A stretch of DNA of 64,000 nucleotides, taken from assembly GCA_948470475.1 (NCBI GenBank), contig OX419335.1:18549026-18613025 (forward strand), in the 5' to 3' direction. This DNA comes from Galaxea fascicularis. Lineage: Eukaryota > Cnidaria > Anthozoa > Scleractinia > Euphylliidae. How positions within the stretch are numbered: the stretch's first letter is position 1; the number at the start of each line of letters is the position of its first letter. The position numbers were made by a program, and so were the translations under genes. Under the pieces are notes generated by a model. It saw only the letters and a program-made list of their open reading frames with translations. It did no database searches and was not told where the DNA came from. Of the stretch, positions 1 through 12,300 are shown piece after piece.

Positions 1-3000
1 CTCTAACAACTACAGTTAAACTTTAAATGGAACGAATTGTTTTATAAGGACATCTGCGATTAAAACATCACTGAATCTGCATTGACTGTGGCGTATACCG
101 TTTTTGTTAAAAACAAAAAAAAACCATTTGGGCCGCATGAAGTGGATTTTCGTAATAGGGAATGGGAGGGACTAATAAGTAACTTTCTTGTCCCAAAAAG
201 GGGGGGTGGGGGTATTAGAGAGCTGGGGCTTATTACAAAAATCGACTTCCAAACGGGAAACTTACGGGGGGGGTGGTTAATAGAGAGGGAAAGGGGGGGT
301 TAATAAAGCCGGCTTTAATAGAGCTTTTACGGTGTTAATAATTGAACCAAAATAGCACTTCTATTTGAGTATAAACAACTAACACATGAGGACCTAAGGC
401 ATGTGAACATGATATAGAAATTCACTGTAATAGTGCGAGAAGTGACCCAAACTAACCGAAAGGAACGGCTTTGATTTCAGCCGAGAGTGGTCACGTGAAT
501 GTGGAATACCGCCGACCAGTTTCGGACAAAACCCGTGGTTGTAGCCCCGGCGGTTTTCGCGTTCGTTACCAAATGTGTACAATGCCCCTACCCCGCAGGG
601 TAATCAATACTCCAAAGTCGACTGATCCCCTCCGAAACCCCTGGATGTCCCGGGGTCAACCACTGCTAAGGCCAATGAAAAGTGCATTTTATAGTCCACC
701 AATATTTTCGCTCGCACACGATTGGTCTAAACGCATCACATCACTGAATATTCTCCAGCAACACGATGATATTCCCCAAATGCGTGTTGCCAAAAGTGCT
801 TGAGGGAAAGTAAACACAACTTGGACATTATCAATTCCTCGAAGCTTACAGAACAGGTAATGTCCGCGGACAAATATCCGAGCATGTTTAAACGATAAAT
901 TGAGACTATTGATTATATACAGCGTAATGATTCCATATAGCACCCTCCTTCCAATAAGCGCCCCTTCCCGGTCTTGTTCTGCGTTTTGTGATTGTAATTT
1001 CCAAGTGAGAGCATAATCAGCTTCAAACTATTACTATTGCTGTTACAGTTCCTGTTATTTTTCCTATTTTGTTATTAGAATGTCGGCGCTTTTCACATTT
1101 GGCTGTTTGCCAAAAGAGAGATAAGCGTCCCGTCCCGAAGAAGCGCTCCCTCTCCAACAGGCGCCCTCCCTTGAGCTACCGAAAGTAAATAAACGTCCCG
1201 GGCACTAAATCGAATCATCACGGTCTTATGAACAGGTCTTTTAGTGGTATTGGAAAAGCGGGTTTTAATGAATTTTGGGTCAAATCGGGAGTGAACTGAA
1301 ATTAAGCTAGTCAACACATTGAACCTGCTGCCGTCAACCACTTCGTTTTAGAAAGTATACCCCGCGTAGCTAGCGGATTAGTTGAGGTTTGGTGGCGCGC
1401 GATGCAGGAACAAAATCGCAGGAACGTGACGAAACTACCTTTTCAATACCATAAATAACATAGTTAATTTTTCGTTTGACAGACATTGGTCAAAACGACA
1501 ATAAAACTATGCACCTATTAATGTTAAGCCGCAGGGGGGGGGAGGAGGGGGAGGAGAGCCGGGCATAGGCGGGTATATGACGTAAGAAGTCTGCCTGTGG
1601 AAGGGGCTTTTGATCATTGCGGCCTGTGGGTCAGGACATTTGACTTAACCCGTTAGTGGGGAAATTGTAGTCTTTTGAACGATGATAACATCCCAGGGGT
1701 TGGGCATTTGAGCTGAAAAAATTAAGCGAGGTCAAATCCCCCGCCTATGCCCGCCCCCTTCCCCCCCCTACCATTCTTCTCAAGGCTTCGTTTCTGCATC
1801 GCACGCCACGAAACACCAAAAAAACGCCAGATACGCAGGCTACAAAGAATAATATTTCAGTCGTTTGTGTTCCGTTTCTTTGGGAAATAATTCTGTTTCA
1901 AATACGGGAAATGAAGACGATTCCAGTATTGTATGCTCTTCAACTGATAGGGATAAAAAGCACAAGAAACACACAACGTGATTTCTATAAATTCTTTTTT
2001 AGTAAATATCGATTTAACATGAAATACAAATATCGATAATTGATAAAAATAAACTCTTCTTATTTGCATAGGATTTGCTATTGTGAACAAAATTGTAAGA
2101 TCAAATTGTTCAGAGGTACTTGCCCCACAGCACCTTAACCTATTACCTCATTGGTTTTCACTTGTGTATTGAACTGAAAATAATTCCCGTGTGCTTTGGT
2201 TTTGCACTTCTTCGTTCTGTGATTGGTTGGCAATACTCCCACCACTTTCTTAACCAATAAGAAAGCAAAAGCAAAAACGATTGTAACTAAATCCACGCAC
2301 TTTCCCGCGCTTGGTCGGCGCCGATTGTACGCCGAGATTGTTTCCAATTCCGATTAGTTCATTGGGCGGTTGGCGTCTGTCGTGATTGGTCAGAATAATT
2401 CCTTTAATGCGATTTTGCGACTCTTGCTTATCAGAGGTAGACGCTTAGGTTTACACGGATTGCGCCCTTTTCAAAGTAAAATATTTCAGCAGTTCTAATA
2501 TGAAAGACACCAAGTCAAACAATTTGAGCGATGTGGTCAGAACGCCTTCGTCCCAAACACATCACTTATCGGCATGAGGAACAGTGAGTGGTTACCGTCT
2601 GGAAGAAAACAACCCTTTTTTGGTGAACGTTAGTAAATGGATCACAAAAACTTTCGCAAAAGTAAGGATCTTAGGATATTGATTGACGCGTTTCGAGCAT
2701 ATTTTGCATTCAATACCCCATAACAGATTTGAAACAAAATCTATTTAAGACTACCCAGTTTTGATTTGGTAAAATTCCATTCGCATAAAGCTTCCCAAGT
2801 AATTTCGAACTAACATGCCTCCTTGCACATGGATACTGGCTCAATAATAACAGTAGTAAACAGACGGAGTGGATTCTTCAAGTACAATCGGAAAACTCCA
2901 GTGAGCTATACCTCAAAATCTCACCAGGAATGAAACTGGATTACGTTGTGGTCTATTACAAGAAATCTTACCAAGAAAGAAATCACTTGAATACCAAAGC

Positions 3001-3175
3001 ATGGAAAAGAAAAACGTTTATGGGAGAGTGTCGTCGGAGAGAGGGCATTACTTTTGGGCAATTCAACGTTTGGGATATGCGGTCAGTCTTTCACAAAAGA
3101 TGCAGCCTTGCTACAGGTCTAGCGGGGCTGTCCTGTGACAGCATTTTGTTTCTATTTCCTGTCTTGCGCAGAAGC
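1..3175. other. Intergenic region downstream of SPG11
   Basis: No gene is supported here. Short open frames on both strands lack recognisable domains. The DNA holds purine-rich blocks near 180-300 and pyrimidine-rich TAAGCGCC-type blocks near 950-1200 that look like arms of an old inverted-repeat element, a G-rich foldback (1533-1773), and a CCAAT-rich stretch at about 2150-2420 (several attggt/ccaat). I see no strong AATAAA signal for SPG11; an ATTAAA on the minus strand near 2403 is one possibility. Confidence 0.5.
1533..1773. repeat. G-rich foldback repeat
   Basis: The left arm (poly-G with AGG triplets, then gccgggcataggcggg) is mirrored on the opposite strand at 1738-1773 (cccgcctatgcccgccccc). 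Arms of about 40 bp and a loop of about 160 bp; resembles a foldback MITE. Confidence 0.55.
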
Positions 3176-3357
3176 TCAGGGCATCATCACGTCCTTCAAA
3201 AAGGCACCTTCGGCACCATCAAGAATACTCTTGCTTAACTCAAAAAACTTCAGGTCGTTGGCCAGTTTGTAACGCATGCGTAGATCGCTCACTGACCCCA
3301 AAAGTCTCTTCATGTTCGCTGCCGCTTGGGACGAGCGAGAGTTTTCATTCTTGTACC
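3176..3357 (-). CDS. SPG11: SPG11 last exon, with apparent one-base frameshift
   Basis: The exon opens [19 protein letters not shown], matching human YKQHQPTDMVMENLKKLL. In the next reading frame it continues [20 protein letters not shown] ... [10 protein letters not shown] and stops (TGA at 3176-3178), matching human DVYLYYKLAYEHKFYE ... CLKDMLAG. The frames meet in a run of five T (minus strand; A run at 3300-3304), so either the sequence has an extra base there or this allele ends early at another TGA. Acceptor ccgcag; first base completes the AA+G codon from exon 47. Confidence 0.9.
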
Positions 3358-6300
3358 TGCGGAAGTAGAATATCAGGCAAACATTAAGCTTCTCAGTAAC
3401 GTTGATCTGTTAAACTGTTTGGAAGCCAGTGACCGCTTGTTACTTGACCTTGTAATCTAAATGAGATCACATACTGCCATTTTAAAATTGTAAATTTCTT
3501 AGCTGGGTTGCAATTGGAAAACGCAAAGGGACCTCAGATTTTTCCGTCTCGATTGCAGGAACACATGCTGAGAACTGCTTTCTCGCGCATGCGTTGTCAC
3601 AAACTATGCAAAATGCCTCAGTTTGTATCAGGAGGTAACCTCCTCCATAGTTTACAATACCAGGGGCCAATCACTACGAGCGTTCCTCTCCCATATTACC
3701 TTTAGGATAGGGCGTTTTGACAGAACTGGTTCTTTTTAGACACACATTCCCTGGCTGAAACAAAGGAAGGACGTTTATAAAAATAACTAGGTCTGATAAA
3801 ACGCCCGATCAAGGATTTAATTCAGATGATCGCTCCTAGTAATGGGCTCCTGATAACACTTAAGTCACTCACTTGGTTGCAACATCAACGAAGAGATTAT
3901 TAGGAAGAGGAATGGTGGCCCGCATGTCCTGAAGATAATTGAAGTTGCCTTTGACAACCACTTGGTTATAAACAGCGTCAACCCACGGGGAGACATCACG
4001 CTTCTTGTACGCCTCAGCGACCAAAAGGGACTGGAAAATGCAAATAAAGACTTACGTTAATGAACAAGATTGCCCATTCTTTTAAGTTGTATGTGTGAAA
4101 GCCACTAATGGTGAAACACTATCATGAGAGAAGGGGACTTTTTTTTATTAGAATGGGTCATGTCCTTTACTGCTTAGCTGATTAGGTAGGTAGCACTGGT
4201 AAAAGATATCGCTTTATATCTAAATTCATCTCGTTTTGGGTAGCTCGAATAAATTCAAGTAAGGTTTAAAATATCGCATTCTTTTCTTGTTCCTTTTTAC
4301 ACACAGCAATCTACTCGTGTCTTTGCATGCGCTGAAAGACAAGTTCAAAGTAAGGATCCGGGTCCCCTAACAAGGCTAACAAGGGTTAAGACAAACAAGA
4401 CGACCTAGTTTAGGTTACTGACTCTCTCACCTGGAAGAAATGGCTATGATTAGCAAGAAATTTCTTCAGAGCACTCTCATTCAGATTGACGACTGTGACG
4501 CCTGAGGATAAAACCTGAATCTGAAGATGAACCAGCCGAGCATTCTTCAGACAAGTTTGCGAGTGCCGCCAGCAGTTCTCCTAGAGATCATAAACAGAAT
4601 GACAACCGTTTTGGTCTGTCAAAAGGCTCCTTGTTGAGGGCACTAGTCAGCTTAAGCAACGACAATGGCGACGTCAACGTAAAAAAATAAAATACGTTAT
4701 CGCGTTTGTAACGCTTTCAAGATTATTTCAATTGGCCAGTCCGAAATTCAAAAGGGAACTGGGGCGAGTTTCAAATTTTGAAGTAATCGATAAATTGACA
4801 CCATCACATGAAAGATGACATTGAGTTTAGTCGTTTGACCAAGTTTGATTCTTTTAGGTTGAACAGAGACCAAGTTATAGACCTTGAAACACAGCTCAAA
4901 ATCCATACAAACGCCTCTAATTTTGTGACAGCGTCCCCCCAAAACCATGGTTTTTGGGGACGCTGTCACAAAATTAGAGACGTTTGTGTGGATTTTGAGC
5001 TATGTTTCAAGAAATGTACGAAAATGTAAAACGCACGTGCAGAGCGATTGTTTCTGCTCACTAAACCTCATTATTTTGTGGAGTTTTCGTTGCCATTGCC
5101 GTCCTTTTTGCCTTAGCTCCTTACCGGGCACAGCAAGCGTGAGCTACGCTTGTCTAATACCTTGCAGTCAAAGTTGGAAAGCTGCAAAGCAGCAACTGAC
5201 ACAATGAAAATTGATTTTAGAAGGAACATATGTGCCAAGATTTACGACATTAATTAACTGTTCAAAGGCTAAAACTGTTATGAGATCATACAAGTTGCAT
5301 GTCACGTCTCCACCTGGAGATCTACGCATGTCCAAGCCACGTCTTTCGTTTGCAAAACAGCCTCGGCGTTTTCATGTTCTCAAAATGGGGTCGTGCTGGT
5401 GTGAGTTTTCTGATTAGGAAATCCCATTACAACCGTACAGTTGATTTCACATTACTTTTCCGCGTCGCGTTGCAAAGTTCTTTGAGAAGTTGAGTACTAG
5501 GTTACGAAGTAGCCAATTACGTGGCGAGTTAGACAATCAAATTGGGAACTTCGAATCAAAGTTCCCAACTTCGCCCGCACTAAACTTCGCAACTTCACAT
5601 CTTTGTGTAAACATATGTAATTTACCTGCGAGGTGATGGAACCTAATCCTTTTACTAAATAGGTGAAGGCATTGTCGTGTGAGGTCCGTGACATAATCGA
5701 AAAAAAGTGGTTAGAGGGTTCCAAACCATTCGAAATAGCGCAGCAGTTAAATTTACCGAGAAAGACAGTTTCAAATATTGTCGATCGGTTCGTACGTACA
5801 GGAAGCGTTCAACCAGGCGTTGGTGGGAACAGATTACGAACAGCAAGAACGGATGATGTTGTCTTATACACGGAGTTTTGCAAACGTCAAAGGACGTACA
5901 AAAGCAGTTAATCGAAAATCACGCTGTCTTACCCGCTAACGTGCCGTCCCAAGCTTCGATAAGTCGTCTATTGACAAGCGATTTGGGCTACTCGTACAAG
6001 CTTGGTGCGGCCGAACTTGGGAACTTTAATTCGAAGTTCCCAATTAGATTGTCTTATTCGCCACGTAATTGGCTACTTTGTAATCTAGTGTCCAACTTCC
6101 CAACGAACTTCGCAACGCGACACGGAAAAGTAATGCGAAATGAACTGTAAATTAAAACTAAATCCCAGAAAAGACAAATGAAAGAAGTCAACAAGTTGAT
6201 ATGTTTGATGCGCCTGGCAATATGCGTACATCACCCGCTCACCTTGAAGACCCCATTAGGGAGGGGGGGGGGGGAGGGGAGTCTGAGTATCCCATATCCC

Positions 6301-9300
6301 ATTAATTTTTGGCCCAAATATCCCGTATCCCGTTAATTTCTGTGATTTGTATCCCTATCATTCAAGGCACAACTGATGACGTCACGCGGGTAATATGTTT
6401 GGGTACTTGGTAATGACAAACCATCTGGAAGGGCCGATATTGGCAGGTATTGTCAATGTTCGATGCAACATACAAATAACCGCATTGGCAAGTATATTTT
6501 TTCACATTTTGCGCCTCCAAAATTGATCAATGAACCTATCTTAGACCATTTTATTATTGTAAAAATTGACAACTTTGATGTTCAATATCTCACAATAACC
6601 CCGAATAGGGCCTCACCTTGGCGTAGTTATCCGACGCATAGCAGAAGGACTTCATGATGGAATTCAGTTTAAAGAACACCTCGGCACCTTAAAAAAACAG
6701 CCATCTTTAACCATGCGACATTGATGAACACTTTAAACACTTTGACTAACTACAAGTATGCTAGCTCTGGCATGTCAGTCCTTTACGGTTCGAAGACCAA
6801 TATAACACGATTGATGGTCGGATGAACAATAATCTGTGTGTAGGGTTTCCCACTCTTCTCATTTTTAACAGGAAATCCCATCACAACCAAACTGACTGTA
6901 GGGTCCAACTCCAGAGACATGCATCTACGTTCCTTGATAGTACTCCCTCTTCCTAACCCACTTGTAATGTCAGGCACTAAAAATAGCCTACGACCTAAAT
7001 ACGAAACTAATAATGTCATTATCCGTAACGTTCTTCACTGCTCTGATACAAAGTGACATTTGACAGCTTTTAATCTACCTTTTCCTGTATTTCCCTGGCC
7101 ATGTCTTCCCTCTGAAAGAGACACTGAATTTGAAAAACTTACAAATGCTAATGTAGAGAATTAATTTCTATGAACACCTGTTCCATACGTTCAGGCAGTG
7201 GAAAACAGTGGTTGCGGGTGAATGATGTAAGAATGAGAGGAAAAAGGAAATAACTAAACAAACAAAAGACAAGATGACGATCTATCAAGCTTATTATTAA
7301 AGCTGCTACAGACTGGCTTATTTAGTCCTTCGCGGCTAATTTCCTTATATCTAGTTAGAGAAGAACGATATTCCAAGCAGAATTCGAGGGTAGGTTAAGA
7401 AAACATTTACACTAACTACAAGTTTGGCTAAACCATGTCTTCCGTATGCGCCACTTGTGACGCGAAGGACGATGATGATGATGATGAAACCAAGTTTAAT
7501 GAAGAGAAAATCAGCGACAGAAAACTAAAAGACTGAATATTTTTAAATCAAGTTCAGTTTTAACTAAGTGCAAAAATGGAGCTCGAAAAGTATAAGCGAG
7601 AAAAGTAATGATAAACCAAAATGATTTTATAACTGTTTTCGCTTTTGTGTGAACAAGGCACAATCGATCTGGCTTGCATGGGTGCGCTGAAAACTAATAA
7701 CGTATTGTACTTAGACCGTCAATCTAAACACGTGTAAGAGTCAACAGTTTCAATTGGTCGAGTTTCCATATCTTCCGCTTTTAAAAAAAAACTATACCAT
7801 TTCCTTTAACAGCAAAATAATTGGGACAAACGGACCAAATATGAGCACCCACCTGGAAAGCAATCGCCCAAGCTGGCGAGTTGGGTCATAGCTGTTTGTT
7901 CCAGAGTCTGGGCGATCTCTCGGTACATGCTGAAATGATGTGCCACCATGGAAAATTTGTCCGTGTCGTCTGGATGTTGTCTTTGTAAGTAATCGAGAAG
8001 GGCAACTTTCAGCTTGTTTTCCTGAAACAGAGGAGGAATGGGAAAAAATCTTAACTCTAAAATCAGTAAATCAGAGGGAATCATTACAGTAAACACCCGC
8101 ATATAAGAACACATGGATTAAGAACATCAGGCTCAAATTTTGCAAATAAAGCACCATTTTTGTAAGAACAAAATCAGCCTAGAAATGTAAAATGTTCTTA
8201 TAAAATGGAGAAGGCATTAAAAAAAGTACAGAGCATGCCGAAACTACTTGAACTACAAGAACTACATGCCCTTCATGTTAGATGCATTTTCTTGTTCTGT
8301 TCACTAGTTAACTAGTAATAAGGCGGCTTTTGTTTTTGCAGGTTAATTGTTACAATGGTGTCATGATATTAATTAATTTTATTTTCTCATTAAATATGCT
8401 AATTAAATCTCAAGCAATATTTTTTCCTTAGTTACAGTTCTGAATTCCAACAACAAAATTTAAGAACAATTTAAGAACATCTTGAGGCTGATTTTTCACT
8501 AAATACCCGATAAATAAGAGCCTGATCAGCCTGAGCTCCGAAATCATGTGTTCTTATATGCGGGTGTTTACTGTATATGTTCACGTTATCATTAATAAAT
8601 GAATTGTGAATACAAAATCGTAAATAGATAACTTAGGTCCCGTCCACACTTACACGTCTACGTTCGTAAACGCATACACGTAAACGATCTATGTAAACGT
8701 ATTTTTTCGAAAACGCCCGCCAGAGTGGATAAAATTGTAAACCCACAACAATGCACGTTTCTCAACTCTCCTGTGGACGGCACAACTTTTTTTAACGGTG
8801 ATAAACGCTTACGTATACACATGTTCAGTCAATATCTAAAGGCAATTCTGGTTCCCAGGCGGCTTCGTTTCCTCCGGCCTCTGTTATGCCTTTGCGTGTG
8901 GATGGAGCCTCAGATAACGTCACGAAACACCCCTGTTTTTCAAGGTTAACATTCTAAACTCAAAGAGTGGCGCAAGTAAACAAATTTATTGTTAGTGTTA
9001 TTCATTTGTTTCTGCCCGGGCTTTCAGCAGAATATCTTATGACGAAAAAGCACTGTATTTCAATGTGTTTTTGACACTAAAATTTCAAACAATGATTCGG
9101 TTTTTACCTTGTCTATTCCTCTTCGACAAAGCAGCTCAAAATGCTCATGCTCAAACAGCGTATCAAAGATGTAAGACATTTCATTGAACCGTCCAACACC
9201 TGTCAGCAGACGAACCTGAAAAAAAAGGAAAACAAAACAGAGCCATTTAACAGATGTATTAAGCTGGCAAAAATAAATTTTGTCAATTTTGATGTCGTTG

Positions 9301-12300
9301 GAATCAGCGAAATTCGAAGGAAGGGAGAAGGCTGCACTACATTAAAAAAAAAAGTGGTCACAACCTGTACTATATTGGCGGTGAGATCTGTCCAGGAAGG
9401 GGTCCTCCGCCAGGAGTGAATTAAGCCCTGATGATGAGGTCATTTAGATGTTAGAAACGTTGGATGTAAACTTAAAAGGTCAGACTGTATTGTGATGCTC
9501 CATCGCTTCCATTCCGAGGTCGGAAATAGCTTCTTGCTTTTTATGAAAACAAATGTTGAGACTTCAGGACGTCTTAAAAGGCTGGGCCAAACCTTACTTG
9601 AACCACGTTGGCACTTCAGGTATCAAATTCAATGTGAGTATTGGGGAGTTTTCTGCTCTGAGTATTTCTAACATTTGTTGATATGTTGAAATACTACCAA
9701 GTGCAACACCCAAACGAAGACACCATTTTTTTAGTTCACCTATTTTGTCTGACGCCTGATTGTGATAACAAAAGGAAAATGGAACTGTGCAGTAGGAAGA
9801 ACATATATACAAACACTGAAACAAACAAACAAACATCAGAAACTGAAGACAACTCAGATGGAGAAGAGATAGAAGCAAGTTAGCGTATTACCATGAGCAT
9901 ATAATCCCTTGTTTCTGCCAGAGCTGATGTGAGCACTCTGCCATTCCTCAACACAGCTGCGATACCTTCCATGTTACACGCCAAGGTGTGACACTCGTGA
10001 GCACGGACCAACAACTCCACTTCTAAGCTTAACACTGTTTGGATGAACAACGAGGTCTTCATTAGAAGAAACTACCACCCTTACAAAAAACTTGACGCCA
10101 AATTATTGGAAATGATTATCAGATTCCATATTTTATGTTAAAATAACATGTAAATGTACATAAAAATTGATACCATCGCCGCTTTTCGATATTAAATTGC
10201 CTGTGCGCCGCCATTTTGGATCTTATGAAATAAGTTTGTTGCACATTTGTGTGACACAAACGATTTTCTGGCTCATTTGCTTCCTGACAATAATGCCAAT
10301 CAACTAACCCTCATAAAATTCAAAATGAGTGATAGCCAGCTTTTTTCGGAAACTTAAATGTTACTTCCACGTCCTAAGCTAAATTTTGGAAACTAGCAAA
10401 AATTTCTGTGTAGTCAGTTATTTCTGCACCGGTGTAGCATTTTCTCCTTGTTTTAAATTCTGTTTTCCTTTCTTCTAAGCTCGTCATACATTACCTTGTA
10501 ATTTCTCTCAGTTAGTATGCGCGCTGTGATTGGTCGATTTTGCGGGCCGTATTCTACTGTGCGGCCCGCTAAATTAGAAAGTTTCCTTTCCGGCGCGCCC
10601 GATTAACCTCAGAGATGTAATTAATATCTTCCTAATCTCGTTTTCTCGGTCCGTACTGTGCATTTTTCCCGTTGATTTATGGCCCGCGCGAAAAAAAGCT
10701 GTCCGTAACTTACAGTACGGACCTCGAACTCGGTTAGTAAGAGGTATATACCCCAAAACAAGGAAAATAAAATTTAATCCAAGGATGAAACTGAACCATA
10801 ACAATTACATGTAAGTTTGGTTAAATGGAACGAAGTGTTGATCTGTCTGTATGAGTCACAATAAAAACAAACTAAGAGTGAATTCGTTGTGAGCCTCATC
10901 TTTACAATTGCACATTATAATGGTTATAAGTCACAGGCTGACCACCAGCTTATCTAAAAGACAGTTGATAAAAACCTTACTATAAGTTCACTAACTGAAG
11001 TACCTCCAGAAGGAGCGGTTCCCGCCGTACGATCATTGACCAATGAGGTTGCGGTATCCAGTAGAAGATTGCCAAGCAGGGAATAGTCAGGACACAAGCG
11101 GATGATGTTAGAGATGTCTTCACATGATGGTGCTGCATTCACGGTCAGATCACTGTACTCTCTTCCTGATATGTCTGAATGCAAACCAAACGAACAGTAA
11201 GAAGCTCTCCCCTGTGTTTTGCTAATTGGGTTAGTTAACGATAAAGGAACAAACCATACCTTCACCAGTACTGTGAACACGAAGCGAATTTAAGATGATG
11301 TCAGCTAAAAATCTCGTCACCTAATAAAAGAAAGAAGGGAGATTTGTTACTTCAGCCTCTCAAAGAAAAAACAAAGAAAAACAAAGATATGAAAGAACTC
11401 TCACGATCACAAATTTGCTTCAGGGCTGATTGCACAAATAACAAAGGGTTTCCCATTTTTCTTATCAGGTGTGGTGACTCACGCTGTTCAACAAATCTTA
11501 AACGCCAAGTTAAGTGCTATTTCACATCAGTATCACAGTAAAAACCCGCATGTAAGAACCTAGCAGTTTAAGAACCTGCTGGCAGAAATTTCCCATTTTT
11601 ATACCCTAAAATATAAGAACCTGTTTAGCCAAGCAAAATTTATTAGGTTCTTATATGTGAGTTATGGGATACTGTAGCACTATGATCAATTATGATGATT
11701 CCATCATAAAATGAATGTGACCAGTAAATTAAGGCAAGAGGACTTTTTTGCATTTTTTACTTATTTCATTTACTATTATATTTTGTATGCAAATATTTCT
11801 GAAAAGATACTTTGTTTATAATGTGTATAACTGTTTAGTTAGTCTTGTACAAGGCTCATGACAAGACAGCTATAAATAAATGCTGTATCATATTGTACAG
11901 GAATGGTTTCTACTGAAAACTTAAGAACCTAATTAAGAACCTAATTTAGCCTAAATTGTCAATAACTACCCCCAAATATAAGAACCTGTTTTGCCAAACT
12001 TGGAAAAATGTAGGTTCTTACATGCAGGTTTTTACTGTATACCAATTCGGTCACTCATGGAATTCCGTGTTATTCGTCGTTGAACGTTAAATATTCAGGG
12101 ATACTGCACCGTATTCCACCACGTTGTTTAGGTTAATTTTCGGAAATGCATACTGTCTGATTGAGGCTATTGAGTCTTCACATTCACAAAAAACGAAACT
12201 TTGTACTAACTGTCACAGAACACCATCAGAATACCGTCTGCCCACTGCGAAACTTTACCTCAGTAGTTTCTAGTTGAACGGCTTTAATGTAGCTGTCCAT

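Noticed and set aside
3508..3705. Plus-strand and minus-strand ORFs around 3.5-3.7 kb
   Set aside because: They lie in the last SPG11 intron, have no family resemblance, and the flanking exons splice cleanly around them.
10981..11003. Stronger donor gtaagg at 10979-10980 for exon 41
   Set aside because: It leaves phase 0, which no acceptor of the next exon can accept, and breaks the alignment with the human LSxxxELL segment.
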